DNA of 47,515 nucleotides from CAZRRV01 sp964406705 (GTDB lineage: Bacteria; Bacillota; Clostridia; Oscillospirales; Acutalibacteraceae): assembly GCA_964406705.1 (NCBI GenBank), contig CAYOSS010000004.1:1-47515 (forward strand), written 5' to 3'. This document shows positions 24,047 through 32,196 of the stretch, one piece after another. The position numbers were made by a program, and so were the translations under genes. Below the pieces are notes generated by a model. It ran no database searches, was not told where the DNA came from, and was given only the letters and a program-made list of their open reading frames with translations. How positions within the stretch are numbered: the first letter of the stretch is position 1; each line of letters starts with the position of its first letter.

Positions 24047-24958
24047 GTGGCGGGTAAGCGGGCGCTGACGTTGGAGCAGCGCAAAGGGCGCAAGGGCTGG
24101 CTATTCGTGGCGCCATTCCTCTTCGGGTTCGTGTTCCTCTTCGGGATTCCCGTGGTGAAGTCGCTGGTCTACAGCTTCGGCGCGGTGTCGATCACCGACG
24201 GCTCGGTGACCTTCGTCGGGTTCAAGAATTACTACGACGCCCTCTTCGTCGAGACGGGCTACCGAGAGGCGGTGGTGCTGTCCATCCGGGATATGCTGAT
24301 AAACCTGCCTCTCGTGACACTGTACAGCTTTTTCATAGCGAACCTGCTGAATCAGGACTTCCCCGGGCGGGGCATTGTGAGGGCGATATTCTTCCTCCCG
24401 ATAGTGCTCTCGAGCGCGGCGCTGATGTCCTTTGACGCGGGGGACCTTCTGCAGTCCGCTATGGGGATAGGAGCGTCGGGCTTCAAGGAAACGGACTCCT
24501 TAGGCGAGAACGCCGGGCTGCTCACCTTGCTATACAACACGGGGCTACCGGAAAAGGCGATAGACGGCATTTACAACGTGGTCGCGAGCATTCAGGATAT
24601 AGCGGTGATATCCGGGGTGCAGACAGTGATATTCTTGGCGGCGCTGCAGTCCATCCCCTCCACCGTGTACGAGGCGGCTCAGATAGAGGGCGCGACCGCC
24701 TGGGAGATATTCTGGAAGATCACATTCCCTATGATAAAGCCTATGCTTGTCGCCTGCGTAGTCTACACGATAATAGACAGCTTCAACTCCACGGGCAACC
24801 GAACGCTTAAGATGATGGAGGACAAGGCCTTCGGCGCGGCGCAGAACTTCGGGCTCAGCGCGGCGATGGCGTGGATCTACTCCATAGTGATACTGTTAAT
24901 GATAGGGCTCGCGGCGCTGATATTCTTCAAAGCACGCCGCCCGCGCGAGACGGTGTAG
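24047..24958 (+). CDS. Sugar ABC transporter permease (second pair, MalF-like)
   Basis: This 303-residue permease opens with GWLFVAPFLFGFVFLFGIPV and has about six helices. The EAA loop YEAAQIEGATAWEIFWKITFP lies near residue 215. GTG 24047 is chosen because AGGAGG (24033-24038) lies 8 bp upstream; an earlier in-frame GTG at 24020 would place that site inside the gene. It has a longer external loop (residues ~135-185, GASGFKETDSLGENAGLL) than the first-pair permease. Its partner starts 17 bp downstream. No solute-binding gene is adjacent, so it may serve the lipoproteins at 10932-12332 and 32197-33603. Confidence 0.9.
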   Translation: MAGKRALTLEQRKGRKGWLFVAPFLFGFVFLFGIPVVKSLVYSFGAVSITDGSVTFVGFKNYYDALFVETGYREAVVLSIRDMLINLPLVTLYSFFIANLLNQDFPGRGIVRAIFFLPIVLSSAALMSFDAGDLLQSAMGIGASGFKETDSLGENAGLLTLLYNTGLPEKAIDGIYNVVASIQDIAVISGVQTVIFLAALQSIPSTVYEAAQIEGATAWEIFWKITFPMIKPMLVACVVYTIIDSFNSTGNRTLKMMEDKAFGAAQNFGLSAAMAWIYSIVILLMIGLAALIFFKARRPRETV

Positions 24959-24975
24959 GGAAGGAGGGCGAGAAA

Positions 24976-25980
24976 ATGGAAAATACGGTCTCGGTCCGCC
25001 CGGCGGGGAGCGGGGGAAGGACCTCGAAACTCCGGCATATCGCCCCGGAGGTGGTGAAGAGCAAGGCGACGCACGTCGTCTGGGTGATCTTCAGGACGGT
25101 GTTGCTCCTCGGGCTCGCGTACCTGATCCTCTACCCCATACTGGTCAAGCTCAGCGTGAGCTTTATGTCGAGAGCCGATATGAGCGATATGTCGGTGCAC
25201 TGGATCCCCCGCCACCCGACGCTCGCCAACTACCGCGATGTGCTCCAGCTGATCGACTACTTCCAGTACCTCGCCGTGACGCTCTTAGATACGGTCGGCG
25301 TGACGCTGCTGCAGCTCATCGCCTGCACTCTTGTCGGCTACGGCTTTGCGAGGTTCAATTTCCGCTTCAAAAAGCTGCTGTTCTTCTGCGTGATATTGAC
25401 GCTTGTCGTCCCGCAGGAGGCGTACCGGGTCTCCTCGTATATGATGTTCCGCAACTTCGACTTCTTCGGGCTGGGGAGCATATTCCACTTTAAGTTGGGC
25501 TCGCTGCTGAACACCCCCCTCCCGGCGATAATCCTTTCCATAGGCTGCCAGGGCACCAAGAACGGGTTGTTCATATACATAATGAGGCTGTTTTTCGAGA
25601 GCCTGCCCAAGGAGATTGAGGAGTCCGCCTGGGTGGACGGGGCGGGGGTGTTCCGCACCTTCGTGAGGATAATGCTCCCCAACACCGTCCCGGCGCTCAC
25701 CACGGTGGGAGTGTTGGGCTTCATATGGCGGTGGAACGACCTTTACGCCGCGAGCACCTACACCCCCAACTGGAAGCTGATGGCGCTCCTGTTAAACCGT
25801 CTCACCACGGAAATTACCCGGGCGGAGGGGGGTATGTCCGCCGCGCTGGACAACGTGCGGGTCTCTATGCTGACCAACGCCGGCGCGCTGCTGATCCTAC
25901 TCCCGCTGATAATACTGTTCCTGATAGTGCAGCGGTTTTTCATCGAAGGCGTGGAGCATACCGGGCTTACCGGGATGTAA
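24976..25980 (+). CDS. Carbohydrate ABC transporter permease (second pair, MalG-like)
   Basis: This 334-residue permease has a ~45-residue polar N-terminal extension before the first helix (VIFRTVLLLGLAYLILYPIL). The EAA loop ESAWVDGAGVFRTFVRIMLP lies near residue 220, and further helices run to RFFIEGVEHTGLTGM at the C-terminus. ATG 24976 follows AAGGAGGG. It ends the large uptake operon. The 220 bp after it (25981-26200) is GC-rich with no gene and no clear T-tailed terminator. Confidence 0.9.
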   Translation: MENTVSVRPAGSGGRTSKLRHIAPEVVKSKATHVVWVIFRTVLLLGLAYLILYPILVKLSVSFMSRADMSDMSVHWIPRHPTLANYRDVLQLIDYFQYLAVTLLDTVGVTLLQLIACTLVGYGFARFNFRFKKLLFFCVILTLVVPQEAYRVSSYMMFRNFDFFGLGSIFHFKLGSLLNTPLPAIILSIGCQGTKNGLFIYIMRLFFESLPKEIEESAWVDGAGVFRTFVRIMLPNTVPALTTVGVLGFIWRWNDLYAASTYTPNWKLMALLLNRLTTEITRAEGGMSAALDNVRVSMLTNAGALLILLPLIILFLIVQRFFIEGVEHTGLTGM

Positions 25981-26202
25981 CGCGTTCCCGCCGCGCGGCT
26001 GACCTGCCAGCCGTAGCCCGGGTCCGGGGAGGGCGGGCGGAGATGCTCCCCGGTGCAGTTAGGCGAAGCCGCTGTCGTAGGGGGGCGTTTGGGTGAGGCT
26101 GCTACCGCGAGGGCGGTTAGCCGGGACCGCTCCCCGGGGACGGCCGGATGAAGCCGCGGCCTGCCCGGAGCGCAGCTCCCGATATCTGTTCCGAGCGCGA
26201 AG

Positions 26203-26264
26203 TTTTTGCAATTCAATGCAAAAAGATGAGAATTTTAGAGAGTTTTTGCAGTAGGGTGCAAAAA
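26203..26264. promoter_or_regulatory. Twin palindromic operators TTTTTGCA-N6-TGCAAAAA
   Basis: Two perfect 22-bp palindromes with the same half sites lie at 26203-26224 and 26243-26264, 40 bp apart centre to centre. The six central bases differ (ATTCAA and GTAGGG), so the half sites are what is conserved. The second ends 1 bp before the -35 box of the ATPase promoter, a good place for a dimeric regulator. Confidence 0.75.
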
Positions 26265-26265
26265 G

Positions 26266-26294
26266 TTGACAATCTCTTCCGTTTGTGATATGAT
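26266..26294 (+). promoter_or_regulatory. SigA promoter of the DUF4143 ATPase gene
   Basis: Perfect TTGACA (26266-26271), 17-bp spacer, TATGAT (26289-26294). The start codon lies 20 bp downstream with a GGGAGGG ribosome binding site between, so the leader is very short. Confidence 0.88.
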
Positions 26295-26314
26295 ATACGC
26301 GGGAGGGATGCGCT

Positions 26315-27628
26315 ATGGCAACGCCGCGCGAATTAAAGAAACGGGACCTTTACCTGAACAGGCTGATCGGCTTCCGCGATACCGAGCCGGTCAAAATTGT
26401 CACCGGGATAAGGCGATGCGGGAAATCGAGCCTGCTAAAGCTTATGTCCGGCCATTTAGCCGAGACCGGCGTCCCCGCGGAGCGGATCGTCGAGATGAAC
26501 TTCGAGTCGGGCGAGTACCGTCGGATGACCTCGGGCGATGTTTACGCTTACGTGAAAAGCCGCGCCCCGCGCGGGGAACGGGTCTACCTCTTCCTCGACG
26601 AGATCCAGCGGGTCGAGGCTTGGGAGGACGCCGTAAACGCCCTGCGCGTGGACTGTGACTGCGATATATACGTCACCGGCTCGAACGCGTATCTGCTGTC
26701 ATCGGAGTACTCCACATACCTTTCGGGGCGCTATGTCGAGATTAAAATGCTGCCTCTCTCGTTCCGCGAGTTCCTCTACTTCCGCGATTTCCGGGTGGAG
26801 GAGACGCGAGACGGGTTTGGCGGGTCCCGGAAGCGGATTGTCGGCAAGGACGGGGAGCGTTACCGCCCGTCGGAGGCGTTCGAAGCTTATACCCGTTTCG
26901 GGGGAATGCCAGGTATCGTAGAGGTGGGACTTGACCAGGAAAAGGCGCTTGCCCTGCTCGACGGGATATACTCCACGGTTGTCGTTCGGGATATATTGGA
27001 ACGGGAGAGGCGTCGCGGGCGGATCACCGACCCCGTGCTGCTTCGCAAGATAGTGATGTTCCTGGCGGACAACATCGGCTCAAACGTTTCCGCCTCGTCC
27101 ATAGGCGGCGTCCTCGCGAACGAGGGACTGCTTGAGAACGGGAAGCGGCGGGGGTCGCCGAGTGCCCACACCGTTCAGGCGTATGTGAAAGCGCTGTTGG
27201 AAAGCTACTTCTTTTATGAGATAAAGCGGTTCGATATCAAAGGGAAAGAGTTTTTACGCACGCTGGGTAAGTACTACATAGCCGATATAGGGCTGCGGAA
27301 TTACCTTTTGGGCTTCCGGGATCGTGACAGCGGGCACGTCATAGAAAACATCGTTTACTTTGAGCTGCTGCGCAGGGGATACGACGTCGCGGTGGGCAAA
27401 ATCGGCGATATGGAGGTCGACTTCATCGCGAGTACCCCGAGCGAGCGGAAATACATCCAGGTGTGCGAATCAATGTCAGGTGAGGAGACGAGGAACCGTG
27501 AGCTTGCCCCCTTAAGGAAAATCCCCGACAGCTACGAAAAGACCGTGCTTTCCCTCGAGCCGGGGCTGGACGACTCGTATGACGGGATCAAATCGGAAAA
27601 CATAGTAGACTGGCTGCTTGAGGGTTAG
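26315..27628 (+). CDS. AAA-type ATPase with DUF4143 domain
   Basis: This 437-residue cytosolic protein has an N-terminal ATPase: Walker A GIRRCGKSS near residue 35, Walker B VYLFLDEIQRVEAWE near 95 and sensor-like VTGSNAYLLSSE. LSGRYVEIKMLPLSFREF is the usual linker, and a C-terminal DUF4143 domain follows (GKYYIADIGLRNYLLGF; ENIVYFELLRRGYDVAVGKI; EVDFIAS). The last motif resembles a nuclease-fold E..D.EVDF.(A) element. The family is common and multi-copy in anaerobic gut bacteria; its role is not settled. It has its own strong promoter with twin palindromes and is monocistronic. It may have been inserted between the two sugar operons. Confidence 0.88.
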   Translation: MATPRELKKRDLYLNRLIGFRDTEPVKIVTGIRRCGKSSLLKLMSGHLAETGVPAERIVEMNFESGEYRRMTSGDVYAYVKSRAPRGERVYLFLDEIQRVEAWEDAVNALRVDCDCDIYVTGSNAYLLSSEYSTYLSGRYVEIKMLPLSFREFLYFRDFRVEETRDGFGGSRKRIVGKDGERYRPSEAFEAYTRFGGMPGIVEVGLDQEKALALLDGIYSTVVVRDILERERRRGRITDPVLLRKIVMFLADNIGSNVSASSIGGVLANEGLLENGKRRGSPSAHTVQAYVKALLESYFFYEIKRFDIKGKEFLRTLGKYYIADIGLRNYLLGFRDRDSGHVIENIVYFELLRRGYDVAVGKIGDMEVDFIASTPSERKYIQVCESMSGEETRNRELAPLRKIPDSYEKTVLSLEPGLDDSYDGIKSENIVDWLLEG

Positions 27629-28246
27629 ACGGAGCGACAAGCGGTACAGCGCACGGTCTCGCGCCGCCGACCGCAAAAGCCTGTCGGCGCCTCGTGCGGT
27701 CCCGCTCCGCCGGCCGCAACAGTCCGTCAATACCTCCCGTCGGAAGCCTATCCGGGCGTCTGCCCGCGCCACCCGCCGTAATTCGCCCCGAGTCCCGGCG
27801 GCCGTATCTCGCCCCGCGCCCTCGCGATAGTGTTATTTAGCATAACTTGCCCCGGGTCCCCGCGCCCGCGCTATCTGACGTGGCCTGCTCCGGATCCTCA
27901 TATCCGCGATGTCCGGCGTACTTTGCCCCGGGTCCCCGCTCCCGCGCGATTTATCCTCGCATACCCGCCTCGCGTCATTTTTGCTCCGTGCCCTCGCCCC
28001 GCGTGACTGGTTCCTCATTCCCCCCCCCCATATCCAAACAATTTAAAACCTATAACTCTATATTTCCCCTTCCCTCCCGTGTTCAAAAACCCCCGCGGGG
28101 GGGGGGGTAGTTCTTTAATAGGCAATAACAGGTGGCGGCGCCAACGAGCGCCGGGGTTTCACCGTCAGTCGTCAACCGTCAGCCGTTTGCGGTGCGACCG
28201 CCGGCAGCCGGGCCCCGCCACCGGGAAAAGAAAGGTTGTGTTGGGT
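27629..28246. other. 620-bp gene-free region with degenerate repeats, a C10 tract and a G11 tract
   Basis: No convincing gene lies here. TTGCCCCGGGTCCCCGC occurs at 27847-27863 and 27923-27939, with looser copies on both sides. Ten C run 28020-28029 and eleven G run 28097-28107; the latter is half of a CCCCCGCGGGGG palindrome. An AT-rich patch (28030-28065) between them contains TATAAC and TATATT, the best candidate -10 boxes for the operon that follows, but no -35 fits. The open frame covering the end of this region is a continuation of the signal-peptide frame without a start signal. Confidence 0.6.
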
Positions 28247-28255
28247 GTGAAAGGG

Positions 28256-31154
28256 ATGTTTCGGAGAACAGTATCACGGGTGTTGTCTTTGGCACTTATA
28301 CCTTCGCTGCTCCTGCCGGTTGTGGCGTCGGGGAACGCTTCGGCGAAAAATGATGGGGGGGGGGTCCCTTATGTCGGACGAAACCTATGGCGCGGTGCTC
28401 TACGACTTTGAGAGCCTGGACAATGAGCGGCTGAGTGAGCTTGTGACCCGTCCGTCCGCGGCGACAGGGGTTCACCAGGGCGTTTACGCGAAGGTTGAAG
28501 TTTACACCGCCTCGGGCAAGGATGAAGATAAGGTCGCCGGCGGGAGTAAAGCCCTGAAACTTACGCAGGATACCGCCGAGCAAGCCGCCTGGCCCCCGGT
28601 GGGCGTGCAGTTCAGGCTGAATCCGGGGATAATGCGGCAGTTGTCTTCCATCGTCTTTCACCTGAGGGTGACGGATCCGGGGGACAGGGACGGCGGGATG
28701 TTCTTCCGCTTCGTAACGTCGGACGGCAGCGTGTTTGACCCACAGGTCGAGTATTTCGACGATATATCTAATCGGTGGATCGTCAGACCTCAGGAACCCG
28801 GCAACAAGCTGAATTACGCCCTTTCCGCGAGGGGGTTTAAGCCTACCTGGTTCCGTCTGTCCCTTGACAGCTCCGCGACGCGTGTCAGCGGGTCCTCCGT
28901 TACCTTCAATAAGAACAATATCGCGGGTCTTGTGATAGCGGGGCAGTCGGGCGTGCTCGGTACAAAGACCGCCCTTTACATCGACGAGATTTACGGGATT
29001 AATTGGCTGGAGCGGTATTACACCGATCAGGACAACGTTAATTTTAACGTGAGCGACCCCGCTGAGGTGATGCTTCCCGCGACACTAATCACCGACCCCG
29101 CGAGCGGGGTGGCGGAGCACCCCGAGTATTCGGAATATCTAAACGGTAACCGCTACTTCGACATAGCGGGTCACGTGGCGAGGGACGAGAAAACCGGGCG
29201 CTTGTGGTCCCTGATGGTATCCGGAGGCATAACCGAGGGCGCCGGAATGGTAAACCTTCTCTTTGCCTCTGACGACGACGGCAAAACCTGGGGAGAGCCC
29301 AAATTTCTGTTAAAGGGGCCTACCGAGAACGTGAGCGCCGCCGACGAGGTGCTTTGGATGGACCCTGACGGGAGAATGTGGTGGTTTTATTGCCAAAGCT
29401 ATGATTGCTCCCGCTACGGAGTGGGTCAGGCTTCCGCTACGGACGGACGCGGCGGCGTCTGGGCGATGTACACTGACAATCCGGGCGACGAGACACCCGC
29501 CTGGTCGAGCCCGGTTCGCTTCTTCGACGGAATGATGAACACCAAGCCGACGGTGTTAGAGCGCGACGCGGGTGACCTTAAGGCCGGTACTTGGCTGGTC
29601 AATGTCTCCTATCCCGCGCAGAAAGATTTCGGTGTCCCCTATAATTACTCTACGGTTTACGCGTCATCCGATAAGGGAAAGACTTGGGTTTACCGGGGCG
29701 GGATAAAGGAAAACATCGGAGGCATCGAGAATATGATCGTACAGCGGAGCGACGGTTCTTTGCTGATGGGGTTGCGTTCCGCCGGGATCAATTACAGTGA
29801 ATCGAGCGACGGCGGGAAGACCTGGACACCGAGGCACGCGCCTGAGAACCTGATCAACAAAGTGGGATCGCGGTTTTACTTGGGCAGGCTCGACAGCGGT
29901 ACGCTTCTTTTGGTCTATAACGCCGGCGGTCCCTCCGGGCGTGAAACCGAGCGCTTTAATATGACCGCCGCGCTCTCCTACGACGATGGTGTTACCTGGC
30001 CGAAGAAGTTATTGTTAGACGACCGCTATACTTCATACCCGGATGCGCATATTGCGAGCGACGGCACGATTTACATCACCTATGATAACGGGCGGGACCA
30101 GAACGGCGTCATCTATATGGCGAAGATAACCAAGGAGGATATCGAGGCGGGCAAATTGGTGTCCCCCGGCTCGGAGCTTAAGATGGCGGTAGCCGACAAC
30201 ACTGTGGCCGGGAACCCGCCTACCGTCGTAAAGAAGCTCTACGATTTCGAGAGCACGACCGACGCGGATCTGAAAGATTTAATCAGCACCCCGCCCGCCG
30301 GCTACCCGTATGGAGGCGTGGACCATTCGATTAACGTTACCCCCTCGATATACTGCCCTTCCGCTGCTGATTCTTTTCTCGGTGCGGGCAAGAAGGCGCT
30401 TAAACTTACCGCGAGCGCGGCGAAGGACTGGCCTATGCCGGCGTTCGTATTGAAACTCGACGGAGCGTCGCTCATGGATGCGTCCTCGGTGGTTCTTCAT
30501 ATAGCGGCGCCGGGCGCCGAAGGTGATAGGGGTATGCTGCTGGATTTCCTGATGGAGGATGGAAGCGTCTACACGGTGTGCGATACCCCCTGGGGCAGCG
30601 GCGGCGCTTGGGAGAAGCCTTTTGGCGGAGATCCGTTTACAACCAGCTCGATGAATATTACAAAGTGGAACGGCGACACCGGCGTCTGGGACAACATTAC
30701 CTGCGGCAACCCGATAACACCTAACTACGTTAAATATCTTTCCCCCTCGGCCGGCGGTGCGTGGTACAAAATCCCGTTGCTCGATTTCAAAATGATCAAA
30801 TTGGGCGGACCGTCTACTCATTTCGATAAGACCAAGATAGTAGGGCTTTTGATAGGCGGGCAATCCCGGATTTTGAACGACAGCAACGCGCTCTATATCG
30901 ACGAGGTCTATGCCGTGACAAAGGACAACAAGACCGCTGTGTTCACGGACAACCCCGGAGGTTCCGTGGATCCCGAGCCTTCTGCCCCCGATGTGGAGGA
31001 TCCGTTCGTTCCCGGTGGGGGAAGCCCAGCTACCGGCTTCCCGGTGTTCCCCTTAGTGCTGGGCGTCGCTGGAATGCTAATCGCGGCTTGCGGGCTTATA
31101 TTATTAACCCGCAAAAGAAGAACCGAACCCTTTGCTGAGAAGGGCGGCAAATAA
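28256..31154 (+). CDS. BNR-repeat (sialidase-like) surface protein, frame broken at a G10 tract (phase-OFF as sequenced)
   Basis: ATG 28256 (or GTG 28247) begins a clear signal peptide (VLSLALIPSLLLPVVASGNA), but that frame ends at 28411. The body of the protein is open in another frame from 28320 to 31154. The switch point is the G10 tract 28355-28364: with nine G the two join as KNDGGGSLMSDETYG. The body has an N-terminal LYDFES...YIDEIY module, a six-bladed-propeller-like centre with four Asp boxes (SDDDGKTW, SSDKGKTW, SSDGGKTW, SYDDGVTW) and a second LYDFES module. It ends with SPATG, a hydrophobic helix and RKRR. No FRIP motif is visible, so sialic acid specificity is unproven. It leads the second surface operon. 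Translation from ATG 28371 alone would give a protein without a signal peptide. Confidence 0.75.
28355..28364. repeat. Mononucleotide tract G10 at the signal-peptide junction
   Basis: Ten G inside the coding region of the BNR protein. Nine or twelve would put signal peptide and body in one frame; ten does not. This is the position expected for an ON/OFF contingency tract. Confidence 0.95.
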
Positions 31155-31172
31155 TGGCATGGAGGTATGCAT

Positions 31173-32063
31173 ATGAAACACGGCAAAGTTCTACGCAGGC
31201 TCCTCTCCTCGCTGTTCGCGGCGGCGCTCCTTTGCGGGTGCCTCGCGCTGACGGCGGCGGCGGAGGACACCGAATGGCTCTTCGGTGACAACAGGTTCGA
31301 CATCACGGGTCCGCAGGCGAAGCAGGGCTACAAGGGGTGGTACTTCCTCTACGCGGCCGTCAGCGACAAGGGAAAGGAGTTCCCGCTGTCCGAGCTGAAG
31401 GAGATGGAGTTCGACGAGACCGCTTTTAAGTGGAAAGTACCCGCGAGCGCCGGGATTGAGTCGGGTCGCGTCTCGTGGTGCGGTCCCCGCAAGGATGGCT
31501 ACATCGGCACGGGGGACGGGGTCAGCGCCGCGGTTAAGTGGGTCTGCCCCGAGGACGGCGAGTACGATGTGCAGGTGGCCTACTTCGGCGAGCCTACCGG
31601 GGACATTTCCAAGAACAACGGCGTGGCGTACTCGGTCTACTTCAACAACGACCTCGTGAGCTTCGAGGAGAACGACGCCAACTCCAAGGTTATCGACGAG
31701 ATTAAGTACTCCAAGAAGCAGACGCTCAAGGCGGGGGACGCTTTCTACTTTATCGTCGACCCGAAGGGAAGCAACAACGGCGACAGCCCCTGGTGGAGGA
31801 TAGATATTAAGAAGACGGTCGTCGCGGCGTCCTCTGAAGCCTCGTCCACCGTGTCCGAAGCCCCGGCTTCATCCGAGCCGGCCGTCTCCTCTGAAGTATC
31901 CTCCGCGCCGTCCTCGTCCGCCGAGGAGGAGAGCGACGGCGGCTTCCCGGTGCTGCCCGTGGTGTTGGGCGTCGTGGCGGTTGTGGTCGTGGCCTGCGGC
32001 GTGACGGTGCTCGTGATGTACAAGAAGCGGGTCGGTCCTTTCGCGAAGAAGGACGATAGATAA
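31173..32063 (+). CDS. Membrane-anchored GWYFLY-domain protein (third member)
   Basis: This 296-residue protein has a signal peptide (LLSSLFAAALLCGCLALTAAA) and one GWYFLY domain (~30-205; QGYKGWYFLYA, VKWVCPEDGEYDVQV, FYFIVDPKGS, SPWW). A long Ser/Glu/Pro stalk and a transmembrane helix follow, ending KKRVGPFAKKDDR. It is the counterpart of 8467-9366 but more diverged: DYWGGS becomes AYFGEP and DGVIFFVY becomes NGVAYSVY. ATG 31173 is chosen over 31167 because GGAGG (31161-31165) then has 7 bp spacing. It lies 18 bp after the BNR gene. The signal peptide contains GCLA, but no clear lipoprotein lipobox position. Function unknown. Confidence 0.8.
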   Translation: MKHGKVLRRLLSSLFAAALLCGCLALTAAAEDTEWLFGDNRFDITGPQAKQGYKGWYFLYAAVSDKGKEFPLSELKEMEFDETAFKWKVPASAGIESGRVSWCGPRKDGYIGTGDGVSAAVKWVCPEDGEYDVQVAYFGEPTGDISKNNGVAYSVYFNNDLVSFEENDANSKVIDEIKYSKKQTLKAGDAFYFIVDPKGSNNGDSPWWRIDIKKTVVAASSEASSTVSEAPASSEPAVSSEVSSAPSSSAEEESDGGFPVLPVVLGVVAVVVVACGVTVLVMYKKRVGPFAKKDDR

Positions 32064-32110
32064 GCGCACCGCCCGTGCCATAAGTCAATAAGGCGACGCC
32101 CGGGGCGCCC

Positions 32111-32138
32111 GGCGCCGGATGAGCCGTCAGCCGGCGCC
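32111..32138. repeat. Intercistronic inverted repeat
   Basis: GGCGCCGG and CCGGCGCC flank a 12-base loop, and a second GC-rich hairpin (around 32148-32165) follows. There is no T tract, so it is unlikely to terminate. Before a solute-binding gene, such hairpins often stabilise the downstream message. Confidence 0.5.
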
Positions 32139-32196
32139 GAAAGCCGAGGGGCGCGGCGCCCCGCGCCGCCTAAAATATCAAAGGAGGAAAACGGCA

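Noticed and set aside
28079..28411. Independent 110-aa gene
   Set aside because: Its useful part is the signal peptide of the BNR protein; the upstream part has no start signal and the end is out-of-frame sequence after the G10 tract.
28256..31154. Firm assignment as sialidase (GH33)
   Set aside because: Asp boxes are clear but no FRIP motif or arginine triad could be identified, so only the BNR-repeat fold is claimed.
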